A DNA stretch of 64,000 bases, taken from Clostridia bacterium. Its GTDB lineage: Bacteria; Bacillota; Clostridia; Christensenellales; Aristaeellaceae. Under the pieces are notes generated by a model, which searched no databases, was not told the origin of the DNA, and saw only the letters and a program-made list of their open reading frames with translations. A program made the position numbers and the translations under genes. The DNA is taken from the NCBI GenBank assembly GCA_017543905.1, contig JAFYFC010000029.1, forward strand, positions 62,001 through 126,000, read 5' to 3'. The stretch's first letter is position 1. The number at the start of each line of letters is the position of its first letter. This document shows positions 1-8,030 of the stretch, piece by piece.

Positions 1-1127
1 GGCGCCTGATACGACGTGCCGATCGAGGTGATCGAAAGCACCGCAAGGAACTGGCCGGCGTATTTTACAGCCTGCTCGGTTTCAAGCTTATACAGCCTGA
101 TCACGGGTTGTCTGAGAGCGAATATGAGCGCGCCTGTAATAAAGCCCGTAATCAGGAACAGGCACTGCATCGTGCGCACGTATTCCCTGATGTGCGCGCG
201 GTCTCCGGAGCCCACGAGCTTGCCGGTAAGCACGCCCGCGGCGTTGCCTCCGCCGTAGGCGAACACGCTTATCACGTTGAACATCGACAAAGCCAAAGAA
301 TTCGCGCTTATCACGTCCGCGCCCATATGACCTATTATCGAGGTCTGTATGAACATCGCTATGCCCCACGACGCGCCGCCCAGCATTATCGGCGTGGCGT
401 ATTTATAATAATCCTTCCAGAGCGCCTTGTCTCTGCTTATGAGCCTGCGCGGCGTAAGCTTAAGCTTTTTATCCACAAAAAACGTATAAACAAGCGCAAG
501 CGCAAGCTCGAAGCAGCGCGCTATCAGCGTGGCGAACGCCGCGCCGCGTATGCCCATTTTGTCAAAGCCCAGATGCCCGAATATCAGACAGTAATTGAAA
601 AACAGATTGACGAACAAAGACGAAAGCATTACCGCAAAGCCCACGGTCGCATTTTCGACTGACCGCTGCGTGGCGAGGAGCACTGTGGTAACGCAGTAAA
701 CGGGATAGGTAAAGCGGATTATGCGCACATAGCTTTCCGCTTCTTCGATTATCGCGGTGTCGTCGCTGAGCAGGCGGAGTATTCGTTCGGGAAAGACGCT
801 GCAGGCAAGCAGGAATATGACGCCGAAGCTCACTCCCGTAAGCAGACCGATGCTGCTTATGCTGTGTATGGGCTGCGTGCGGCGCGCGCCCCAGTACTGC
901 GCGGACAAAACCACGACGCCCTCGCCCGCCGCCACAACTATCATCTGCAGGAGGAACTGTATCTGATTCGCCAGCGCCGCGCCGTTTAGCGCCAGAGATG
1001 AATAGCGGCTGAGCATGACGTTGTCCAGCAGCGCCACGCTGAAGGAGAGCAGATTCTGAAACGCGATAAAAAACAAAAGCGAAAAGAAGCTTTTATAAAA
1101 CGTCCTGTCCCGTGTCATTAAATGCAT
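1..1127 (-). CDS. MATE family efflux transporter (C-terminus cut by window edge)
   Basis: Reading leftward from an ATG at 1127, a frame stays open to base 1, giving about 375 residues of a polytopic membrane protein that continues outside the window. It starts MHLMTRDRTFYKSFF and runs through strongly hydrophobic segments (for example SLLFFIAFQNLLSFSVALLD). The stretches VMLSRYSSLALNGAALANQ and GEGVVVLSAQYWGARR resemble the first half of MATE (NorM/DinF-type) exporters, which swap drugs or metabolites for sodium ions or protons. A second repeat-like half (GGASWGIAMFIQTSIIGHMG) fits the two-bundle MATE fold. ATG 1118 is an alternative start. It lies 12 bases after the sugar kinase gene, probably in one operon with it and the lyxose isomerase. 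Family is fairly sure; substrate unknown. Confidence 0.85.
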   Translation of the reverse strand, partial: MHLMTRDRTFYKSFFSLLFFIAFQNLLSFSVALLDNVMLSRYSSLALNGAALANQIQFLLQMIVVAAGEGVVVLSAQYWGARRTQPIHSISSIGLLTGVSFGVIFLLACSVFPERILRLLSDDTAIIEEAESYVRIIRFTYPVYCVTTVLLATQRSVENATVGFAVMLSSLFVNLFFNYCLIFGHLGFDKMGIRGAAFATLIARCFELALALVYTFFVDKKLKLTPRRLISRDKALWKDYYKYATPIMLGGASWGIAMFIQTSIIGHMGADVISANSLALSMFNVISVFAYGGGNAAGVLTGKLVGSGDRAHIREYVRTMQCLFLITGFITGALIFALRQPVIRLYKLETEQAVKYAGQFLAVLSITSIGTSYQA

Positions 1128-1139
1128 ATGTACCGTCCG

Positions 1140-2144
1140 TTACTGCGCGTATAAATCGTAAAGCTTCATGACTTCCCCGACTGTCCTTACGCCTTCCGAC
1201 GCGCCCACCTCGCTTAACGAGGCCGCCGCCGTGCAGGCCGCCAGCTTCAGAGCTTCGTTTAACGGCATGCCCCTGTAAGCTGCGTACAGGATTCCGGAGC
1301 AGAACGCGTCACCGGCTCCCACGCTGCCCTTTATAAAGCCCTCCGGGAGCCTGAGACTCGCAAGCTCGTAATACGCGCCGCTTTCGTCCATGCCGCAGCC
1401 GAGCTCCGGGCAGTGTATGACCGCCCACGCGGCTACACCAAGCTTTCTGAGCTCCCTAAGCGCCGCAGGCAGGCTCGCCCTGAGCAGTGTTCCGTTTTCG
1501 TCTCTTAGCCTAACGCCGGTGGTTTGCTGCGCCTCCAGCTCGTTTATTATGCAGTAATCCGCGTATCTGAGGGCCGGAGGAACCAGCTTGCAAAAGCGGT
1601 CGCCCGCTTCAGAAACCACGTCGACGGAGGTCTTTATGCCGCGTTTCTGAATGCGGTGCAGAAGACGCGCCATTTTCGTGCCGTACTCCGCGTCCGTCTG
1701 ATCAAGCGCCGGCAGTAAAAGAATGTAGCCGATATGAAAGATATCGGCTTCCAGCTTGTCGAGATCGATATCGTCCTCGCAATAGCGGGCGTTTGCGCCG
1801 GCATATTGGAAAAACGTCCGTTCTTTGGTTACGTTGTTGCTCATAACGGCAGTGAACGAGGTCCTGCCGTCTCGGCGTATCATGGAGGTATCGATATTCG
1901 GATACTTTCCAAGCTCGCTCAGGATAAAATCGCCTTCCGCGTCGCGGCAGGCGAAGCCGGACGCCAGCAAACGCATATCCGGATCGAGGCGCGCCAGATC
2001 CGTGGCGGTATTGCACACGCTTCCGCCGCACGTAACCGCGATGCCGTCGGTGATATGCACCAATTCGCTTTGCCGCGGCCACGCGTCGATGGGATATGTT
2101 ATGTCTACGACTATATTCCCCGCGCAGCAGATACCTTTTTTCAT
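1140..2144 (-). CDS. PfkB (ribokinase) family carbohydrate kinase
   Basis: About 334 residues, a usual length for ribokinase-type sugar kinases that transfer the gamma-phosphate of ATP to a sugar hydroxyl in the cytoplasm. The N-terminus (KKGICCAGNIVVDI) is the typical first strand. Near the C-terminus KGSVGAGDAFCSGILYA is the PfkB signature: GAGD forms the anion hole and its Asp is the catalytic base. A longer frame reaches 2228, but ATG 2144 has GGAG just upstream and begins the domain cleanly, so I chose it. It follows the D-lyxose isomerase by 56 bases and precedes the MATE gene by 12. Inference: it phosphorylates the ketose made by the isomerase (fructose or xylulose). Substrate is not provable from sequence. 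Confidence 0.88.
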   Translation of the reverse strand: MKKGICCAGNIVVDITYPIDAWPRQSELVHITDGIAVTCGGSVCNTATDLARLDPDMRLLASGFACRDAEGDFILSELGKYPNIDTSMIRRDGRTSFTAVMSNNVTKERTFFQYAGANARYCEDDIDLDKLEADIFHIGYILLLPALDQTDAEYGTKMARLLHRIQKRGIKTSVDVVSEAGDRFCKLVPPALRYADYCIINELEAQQTTGVRLRDENGTLLRASLPAALRELRKLGVAAWAVIHCPELGCGMDESGAYYELASLRLPEGFIKGSVGAGDAFCSGILYAAYRGMPLNEALKLAACTAAASLSEVGASEGVRTVGEVMKLYDLYAQ

Positions 2145-2200
2145 ATCTCCGTTATACCGTATACTCGATTGATGGGCGTTGCACTGCAGTTTAAATCGCT

Positions 2201-2887
2201 TCAGTCTGCCTTTGGATATTCGTTGCACAGCAGCCGATACGGCGGCTCGTCCTCGACGATTTCCGGAAACCTGCCTACGGGCGGATTAAAGCGGTTGTCC
2301 GCGTTGTCGTCGTTGCAGCGGCTGACCTCGCCCAGCAGTACGCCGCCCGTGCCCTCCTCGACCGAGAACTCGTGGTACATATACTGACGTATGCATATGC
2401 TCTCGCCGGGCGTAAGACGCACGCGCGTTCCGGCCGGGACCGTGCACGCGCAGCCGTCTTTTACTACGGCGACGTCGCTTTCGCGGTCGATAGCTTCGTC
2501 CGGACGGCTGTTAAACACCCTGATAAGAACGTTGCCTCCGCCGCGGTTTATGATATCCTCGGTTTTGAACCAATGGAAGTGATTGCAGACGATCTGCCCC
2601 TCCTTAAGGTACATAAGCTTTTCCGCGTATACCTTGGGATACTTTTCGGGCATCGTCCGGTTTCCGTTGCGCAGAGTGATAAGAGAAAGCCCCGTGCGGT
2701 CGAAATCGCCCGAGCCGAAATCGGTAATGTCCCAGCCCAGCATGCAATCGCGTATTTCGTCGTATTCGTGCCCGGCCTTCAGCCAGTCCTCCGCTGTAAA
2801 ACGGCAAAACGGCGGCAGAAAGCAATGCTCTCTTTCGCATATCGCTTCCATTTCCCTGAGGGCTTTGTTGATTTCAGATCGTTTCAT
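2201..2887 (-). CDS. D-lyxose ketol-isomerase (cupin-type)
   Basis: A 228-residue cupin that closely matches the D-lyxose isomerase family (EC 5.3.1.15), which interconverts D-lyxose with D-xylulose and usually D-mannose with D-fructose using a divalent metal. Landmarks are MKRSEINKALREME, GWDITDFGSGDF (51-62), the metal-binding NHFHWFKTEDIINRGGGN (ligands H103, H105, E110), YMYHEF (H172) and the C-terminal GEVSRCNDDNADNRF. Length and motifs are complete. The start ATG at 2887 follows a GGGGGA site. It is followed by a PfkB kinase and a MATE exporter on the same strand, suggesting uptake-independent isomerisation then phosphorylation of a pentose or hexose. The upstream DUF6273 gene ends 72 bases earlier, with no clear terminator between. 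Confidence 0.9.
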   Translation of the reverse strand: MKRSEINKALREMEAICEREHCFLPPFCRFTAEDWLKAGHEYDEIRDCMLGWDITDFGSGDFDRTGLSLITLRNGNRTMPEKYPKVYAEKLMYLKEGQIVCNHFHWFKTEDIINRGGGNVLIRVFNSRPDEAIDRESDVAVVKDGCACTVPAGTRVRLTPGESICIRQYMYHEFSVEEGTGGVLLGEVSRCNDDNADNRFNPPVGRFPEIVEDEPPYRLLCNEYPKAD

Positions 2888-2959
2888 GCTTTTATCCCCC
2901 TGCCGCAGCTTCCCGCCAACCGTTCGGAAAACAGTACCGTCAGCGCATGCAGCCCGTCT

Positions 2960-4714
2960 TTACAGGCTCAGCTCTATCGCAGGTCTCACGCCGAAGGTTC
3001 TGTATATAAGGTCGTGACTGTATATGACGCCGTCCCAGTATACGCACTGCGCCCAGCGGGAGGTTCCGCCCGTACGCAGCCACCACCAGCCGTATTTGTA
3101 AAACTGATTCGAATACGCGCCCCTGGCTTTTGCGTATTCGGTCGGAGCGGCGGCCATGCTCTCCACGCCGCGCCAGGCGCGTCTCTCGCTCTCCGGCACG
3201 CCGTAGAGCTCGCACAAATCGTTTTTGCTCAGCAGATAGACCGTGTCCTCCGTGGTGCCGCGGTCGCCCGTGCCCCAGCCGGGAGAATCGCTGTTGTCGT
3301 TCAGAACGACGTTTATACGCGCTTTATCGTCCTGAGTGAACGCCGCGTTATAGAACGCGTCGTTAAGCCACGCGCGCAGCGTGCTGTTTTCCCAGTTCAT
3401 AGCCGTATCACGGGTATTGTACTGTTGGCAGTCCAGCGAATACACGCTTATCAGCCGCACGCTGTCCCCGTTGTCGAGATAGACACGCCACTGGATGGGT
3501 TCGGAACCGTTTTTTAAATTGTTGTCCTGCTCATAGGAGCCGAAAACGACGATATAATTCGTATAATCGGGTCTGAACGGCACGCAGCCGGCTTCATACG
3601 AAACGCTCATGTTTCCCGCGGCGGAATCGTACTGCAGCGTGATGGCCTTGCCGTCGTATTCGTACATAAGGGTGCTGGTTTTGCCGGCCGCCATGCTGTT
3701 TTCAAGCGTGCAGCCGTGTCCCTCAAGGTAAGCTCTGCAGGATTTATACTGCTCCCCGTTTATGCCGGAAAAGCGTTTGACCGTGCGTCCGTCCGAAGTA
3801 ATAGCCGTAGTGTCCGCTATCCGCATGAGCGCTTCCTCGGGATTCGGCAGCGTATTTTCCGGTATCTCGGAGACGGTCTGATCGGCTTCGATCACGACTT
3901 CAAATACGGATTCTTCGCTTTGCGTGAGCTCGGCCGGCGTCTGCTCCTCAGTAAGCGCGTCGGGCTCTGCTGAACCGTCTGCTTCCTGCGCCGGCACAGG
4001 CTCGCCCGACGGATACGCGTTTTCGTCATATATAAGCGTAAGCTGCCCTGCGTCCGCGTCGTATTCGGCTTTAAGTCCCGCTCCGTCAAGCGTCGCATGC
4101 ACAGATAATTTGCCTGCCGCGTCCGTGCCGGACTCGACTGTGCAGCCCGCGTCTGCAAGCAGCTTAAGGAACGCCTGCCAGTCCTCGTCCGAGATGAACG
4201 TGTATTCGAGCTGCGTTTCGCCCGAAGCGCTTATGCGCAGCGCAGCGGCCCGCGCGCCGGCAAGCGCCGTAAGGCTCGGAAGCCTGACGCCGAACACGTA
4301 GGACAGGCGCGGAAGTATCATGTCTGAAAGCGTGCCTATGCAGCCCGCTTCGGTTTCAGGAGCGGTGCCCTCCGGGTACGTAAGCGCAAGCGTCTGATTT
4401 GCGCGGTCGTATTCCGTGACCAGCGCGATTTCTTCGGTAACTGCATAAACGCACAGCACGTCGCCGTCTATCGTCCAGCCCGCCAGCGTATAGCCGTTCG
4501 CGCCCAGATACTCGCCGAACGTCCCGTAATCGCCGGAGCTTACGCCAGACCAGCGCAGCTTGATACCGTCCTGAGTGTTCTCTGTCATATCCGCTTCCCT
4601 TCCGAGGACGAAACGCGCCGATGCCAGGGGCATATCCTGCCGTGCAGATTCGCTGAGCGCGGAAACGCCCGCCAAAAGCGCGAGAATCGTCAAAACAGCA
4701 AAAAACCTTTTCAT
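2960..4714 (-). CDS. Secreted protein with C-terminal DUF6273 domain
   Basis: 584 residues. The N-terminus (MKRFFAVLTILALLAGVSALS) is a signal peptide with no obvious lipobox cysteine, so it is probably exported. The middle (about 25-370) has three similar, poorly recognised modules, each with aromatic and Gly-rich strands (YGTFGEYLGANGYTL, WQAFLKLLADAGCTV, YKSCRAYLEGHGCTL) followed by a strand-rich LxYxYD/LTLxY pattern; these look like a repeated domain of about 100 residues. An acidic Glu/Pro linker (EPVPAQEADG...TEEQTPAEL) separates the second from the third. The C-terminus (VFGSYEQDN, SLDCQQYN, LRAWLNDAFYNAAFT, WWWLRTGG, GVRPAIELSL) matches the DUF6273 domain of Clostridia surface proteins. 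Function unknown. It has its own strong promoter (4744-4772). Confidence 0.75.
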   Translation of the reverse strand: MKRFFAVLTILALLAGVSALSESARQDMPLASARFVLGREADMTENTQDGIKLRWSGVSSGDYGTFGEYLGANGYTLAGWTIDGDVLCVYAVTEEIALVTEYDRANQTLALTYPEGTAPETEAGCIGTLSDMILPRLSYVFGVRLPSLTALAGARAAALRISASGETQLEYTFISDEDWQAFLKLLADAGCTVESGTDAAGKLSVHATLDGAGLKAEYDADAGQLTLIYDENAYPSGEPVPAQEADGSAEPDALTEEQTPAELTQSEESVFEVVIEADQTVSEIPENTLPNPEEALMRIADTTAITSDGRTVKRFSGINGEQYKSCRAYLEGHGCTLENSMAAGKTSTLMYEYDGKAITLQYDSAAGNMSVSYEAGCVPFRPDYTNYIVVFGSYEQDNNLKNGSEPIQWRVYLDNGDSVRLISVYSLDCQQYNTRDTAMNWENSTLRAWLNDAFYNAAFTQDDKARINVVLNDNSDSPGWGTGDRGTTEDTVYLLSKNDLCELYGVPESERRAWRGVESMAAAPTEYAKARGAYSNQFYKYGWWWLRTGGTSRWAQCVYWDGVIYSHDLIYRTFGVRPAIELSL

Positions 4715-4743
4715 ACCGCAGCTCCTTTGAAAAATATACGGAA

Positions 4744-4772
4744 ATTATACCATCCGTCCCTGTCCGCGTCAA
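4744..4772 (-). promoter_or_regulatory. Sigma-70/SigA promoter for the DUF6273 gene
   Basis: On the minus strand TTGACG (4772-4767), a 17-base spacer and TATAAT (4749-4744), with TGG directly before the -10 (extended -10). It lies 30 bases from the start codon at 4714. Confidence 0.8.
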
Positions 4773-4828
4773 GCGTTTCAAATCCGAAAGCGCAAAGCCG
4801 CAAGATGGGTCTGCGTCGCGGGCTTCGT

Positions 4829-5782
4829 TCAGCTGCCGTTTTCTCCCTCTCTCGCCTTTTCCGCCATTTCGCTCAGTCTTCTGAGCCTGTTGTTCAGCCC
4901 GCTTTTTCCGATCGGAGGGTCTGTCAGCCTGGCCAGCTCGCTCAGCGGCGTGTCCGGATTTTCAAGGCGCAGCGAGGCGGTTTCTCTCGCCCACGCGGGC
5001 AGCTTGTCCATGCCCACGGTCTCGGCAAGATACGTTATGTCCGCGATCTGCCTTGCGGCAGTGCGCACGGTCTTTTCTATATTGCCGGAATCGCAGTTGG
5101 TGAGTCTGTTGGTGTTGTTGCGCAGCTCCTTCATTATGCGCGTGTTTTCAAGCTTCAGCCGCGCGGTGTGCGCGCCGGTCACGGTCAGCAGCACGCTTAT
5201 GCTCTCCGCGTCCTTCATATACACTATGAACCTTCCGCGGCGAAGGTTCGTTTCCGCCTTCATGCTGCGCGCATGCAGCAGCTCCTTAAGCCAGAGGGCG
5301 GTTTCTTCGCCTGCGCAGCTGAGCGTCAGCGAGTATTCCCGTTCGGGGTTTGAAATGCAGCCCGTTATCAGAAACGCGCTTTTAATAAACGCGTCCCTGC
5401 AGCAGTCGCGCTGGATAAGCTGGTCCGCGGGCTGCGTTTTTACGCCGAACAGCGCGTTTTCGTCGCGCAGCATGAGCTCGTCCATTATTCGCTCGACGCT
5501 GTCCTGTGGAAATTCCAGGCGCACCTCGGTCTGCTCGCCAAGGCGGTTCAGCTTAAGCATGCTTATATCGCAGCTGACCGCAAAATACTTCTTTATCAGC
5601 GAAAAATAATAGCGCGAAACCGAGGGACGCGAAACGGTTATCCTCAGGCCGTATCTGTCCCGCCCTCTGAACGACACGCCGCCGCTCAGCAGCAGCGCAG
5701 CGCACAATTCCGCGCGCGCGCAGCATTCCCTGCCGCACTCGTTATGAATAAGCTCGTCCCTGACGCTTTCGGTATATGTCAC
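4829..5782 (-). CDS. whiA: Sporulation/cell-division regulator WhiA
   Basis: 317 residues, the normal length of WhiA, a DNA-binding protein of Gram-positive bacteria that combines a LAGLIDADG homing-endonuclease-like N-terminal fold with a C-terminal helix-turn-helix. The N-terminus CARAELCAALLLSGG and the stretch RYYFSLIKKYF belong to the degenerate endonuclease fold. NPEREYSLTLSC and NRLTNCDSGNIEKTVRTAA are family landmarks. The C-terminus NPDTPLSELARLTDPPIGKSGLNNRLRRL is the HTH. It starts with GTG at 5782, one base after the murB stop (TGA at 5786-5784), so it is translationally coupled to murB. This neighbourhood is common in Clostridia. In other bacteria WhiA affects division and chromosome segregation; its role here is inferred from the family. 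Confidence 0.96.
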   Translation of the reverse strand: MTYTESVRDELIHNECGRECCARAELCAALLLSGGVSFRGRDRYGLRITVSRPSVSRYYFSLIKKYFAVSCDISMLKLNRLGEQTEVRLEFPQDSVERIMDELMLRDENALFGVKTQPADQLIQRDCCRDAFIKSAFLITGCISNPEREYSLTLSCAGEETALWLKELLHARSMKAETNLRRGRFIVYMKDAESISVLLTVTGAHTARLKLENTRIMKELRNNTNRLTNCDSGNIEKTVRTAARQIADITYLAETVGMDKLPAWARETASLRLENPDTPLSELARLTDPPIGKSGLNNRLRRLSEMAEKAREGENGS

Positions 5783-5783
5783 T

Positions 5784-6689
5784 TCAGTCTTCTCCGATTA
5801 TTCTGACTTCGGGCTCGAGCGTCACGCCCGACATATCGTACACGCGCGTTTGCACCAGACGCATAAGCTCCAGTATATCCTTCGAGCTCGCCCCGCCTGC
5901 GTTGATTATAAAGCCCGCGTGCTTCTGGCTTACCTGCGCGCCGCCCACCGACACGCCCTTCAGGTTCGCCTGCTCTATGAGAGCGCCCGCGAAATGGCCC
6001 TCCGGCCGTTTAAAGGTGCTGCCCGCACTGGGAAACGCAAGCGGCTGCTTTTCGCGGCGTCTGCGGTTCAGATCGTCCATCAGCGCTTTTATCGCGCTCC
6101 TGTCGCCGGGCGCAAGGCTGAATACCGCCTCGGTGATTATGTTTCCTTCCCTGAGCGCCCTGCTCGTGCGGTATCCCATTTCAAGCCCGCTTACAGGTAT
6201 ATATTCGGTACTGCCGGTTTTTACGTCCATGACGCGCGCGCCTTCGCACACGTTTGCAAGCTCGCCTCCGTAGGCGCCCGCGTTCATCGCCATGCCGCCG
6301 CCTACGCTGCCGGGTATCCCGCCTGCGAATTCCAGACCCGTAAGCCCGTTATGCAGCGCGGCGTTAGTTGCCGACGAAAGCAGCTCTCCCGCCCGCGCCG
6401 TGACGGTATTTCCTTCGACCTGTATGCCTGAAAACCCCTCCGCCAGCCGTATGACTATGCCGCGCACGCCTCCGTCCCTGACGAGCAGGTTAGAGCCGTT
6501 TCCGATCACGCAATACGGCACGCCGTTTTCACGCGCAAGTAAAATCGCGCGCGAAAGCTCTTTTTCGCTCTTCGGCATCACGAGCGCGTCCGCGCGCCCG
6601 CCCGTGCGGAAGGAGGTGTACTTTGACATAGGCGCGTCGTATATAATATCGCCGATCAGGGCACTGCCGAGCAGATGCTTAAGTTCCAT
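5784..6689 (-). CDS. murB: UDP-N-acetylenolpyruvoylglucosamine reductase MurB
   Basis: 301 residues. MurB reduces UDP-GlcNAc-enolpyruvate to UDP-MurNAc with NADPH and FAD, the second committed step of peptidoglycan synthesis. Visible motifs: YTSFRTGGRAD near the start, the FAD-binding GNGSNLLVRDGG (about 63-74), GLEFAGGIPGSVGGGMAMNAGAYG, GYRTS, and PSAGSTFKRP containing the catalytic serine (about 224), with a glutamate in the C-terminal EPEVRI. A TTG at 6695 is in frame, but ATG 6689 sits 7 bases after GGAGG, so it is the better start. It follows the DHHW acyltransferase gene by 27 bases and overlaps the whiA ribosome site, forming a cell-envelope operon. Confidence 0.97.
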   Translation of the reverse strand: MELKHLLGSALIGDIIYDAPMSKYTSFRTGGRADALVMPKSEKELSRAILLARENGVPYCVIGNGSNLLVRDGGVRGIVIRLAEGFSGIQVEGNTVTARAGELLSSATNAALHNGLTGLEFAGGIPGSVGGGMAMNAGAYGGELANVCEGARVMDVKTGSTEYIPVSGLEMGYRTSRALREGNIITEAVFSLAPGDRSAIKALMDDLNRRRREKQPLAFPSAGSTFKRPEGHFAGALIEQANLKGVSVGGAQVSQKHAGFIINAGGASSKDILELMRLVQTRVYDMSGVTLEPEVRIIGED

Positions 6690-6716
6690 CGCCAAGCCTC
6701 CAGTTTTTTAGCTAAA

Positions 6717-8021
6717 TCACAAATCGTTCCCGGTCCCGTCGTCGATCACGTATTCTATATCTCTGAGCATCTGCTGCGAATATGCGAATATCACTGCGTC
6801 GGGTCGTATTTCCTCCACCCATTCGAGCATCGTCTTGTGCGTCGAGCGCAGGTCCACCGCATACACGTCCCGGCAGGACAGCGCTAAAAACGCGCTCACG
6901 GGCGTGCCGTAGCTGTCCTTGAAGACCAGCACGGTGCTTTCCGGCGCGGACTCGTTATGCGTGTGCGTCTGCGCGAGGTAATGCCCGTAAATGTAATATG
7001 CAGTCGACGAATACCCGCCCTCGTCCGGAGCGAGGTTGTCGTAGTTTATCACTGCTTCGCGGAACGTGCCATCGCGCCTTAAATATTGGTATGCGAGCTT
7101 TTCGTCCGTTTCGGCGTTTTGGTAGTTCAGGACCGCCTCGTCGAATGCAGCTTCTGCGTAAGAATAATCGTAGTTCAATTCCTCGTAAACGACGCAGGTA
7201 TCGTATGACGGGTACAGCACGTGCACGTCGTCCGGTATCACGAGCGCGTTTCCGACGCGCCGCGCGTACTCTCCCATCAAAAGCGACGGGTGCACCTCGT
7301 CTGTAAAACGGCTCCGCTCAAGCGCGGCATAATCGGCGTTAATACCCATATCGCTAAGCGCGCGCGCTGCGTCGTACGCGGTTTCGAGCGCAGCGATATG
7401 CGTCCAGTGCACGTCGCTTTTGTTGGCGGCCTCGTCCATCGTAAGACCCGCGCGCACGTAAGAGGCGCGGCTGTCGGTCGTCTGCACTCCGTTTGCGGAC
7501 AAAGACGCAAGCATTTCGTCCGCGAAGGCGCCGTTATTGTCCAAATACCGCGTATCGCCGGGCAGCAGACCGTCCTCAAACAGCGCGCAGTGGCAGTATA
7601 CGAACAGCGTTTTCGCACCGCTCATATCCGCGGCCTTCTCTGCGAATTCGGTAATATCGTCAATTTTCGACTGCGCGAGCGGCCCGTCCATCAGATTGTA
7701 GTAGCCGCCGCTTGTAAGATGCACCATGCTTGCGCCGCCTATGGATACTATATCCTTGCCGGGCAGCGCCATCTGAAATCGCACTGTCAGGTGCCTGAGC
7801 GCGTCCCTGCCCCACAGGCGGTTTTCGGCGTTGTAGTTCAGCTTGTATATGCGCGCTTCAACGTTGTCGAATATGTCGCTGTCGTCGTCCAGCCTGTCCT
7901 TATAGCTCTTGAAAAACCCGTAGGCGTATTTGCGCCCGTATTCCGAAAGAGTCAGGACCGTGACCGTACAGATGCACACTATGAATATGACTGCGATACA
8001 CGCGTTTACCGTTTTTCTCAT
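6717..8021 (-). CDS. DHHW/AlgX-like SGNH-hydrolase-fold protein (O-acetylation partner of MBOAT)
   Basis: 434 residues with one N-terminal membrane anchor (about 8-26) and an exported domain. Signatures of the AlgX/AlgJ/DHHW group are present: IVSIGGASMVHL near 91, SDVHWTHIAA (203-207 is D-x-H-W-T) and LVFKDSYGTPVSAFLALS with a GDS-like serine. Such proteins work with membrane-bound O-acyltransferases to move acetyl groups onto exported polysaccharides. The MBOAT gene is 9 bases upstream in the same operon, which supports the pairing. Position beside murB suggests a cell-wall or exopolysaccharide target, but the acceptor cannot be read from sequence. Confidence 0.85.
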   Translation of the reverse strand: MRKTVNACIAVIFIVCICTVTVLTLSEYGRKYAYGFFKSYKDRLDDDSDIFDNVEARIYKLNYNAENRLWGRDALRHLTVRFQMALPGKDIVSIGGASMVHLTSGGYYNLMDGPLAQSKIDDITEFAEKAADMSGAKTLFVYCHCALFEDGLLPGDTRYLDNNGAFADEMLASLSANGVQTTDSRASYVRAGLTMDEAANKSDVHWTHIAALETAYDAARALSDMGINADYAALERSRFTDEVHPSLLMGEYARRVGNALVIPDDVHVLYPSYDTCVVYEELNYDYSYAEAAFDEAVLNYQNAETDEKLAYQYLRRDGTFREAVINYDNLAPDEGGYSSTAYYIYGHYLAQTHTHNESAPESTVLVFKDSYGTPVSAFLALSCRDVYAVDLRSTHKTMLEWVEEIRPDAVIFAYSQQMLRDIEYVIDDGTGNDL

Positions 8022-8030
8022 GCGCGCCTC

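Noticed and set aside
2372..3517. Plus-strand frame of 381 codons across the isomerase and DUF6273 genes
   Set aside because: It spans two genuine minus-strand genes, has no ribosome site or domain, and is a shadow.
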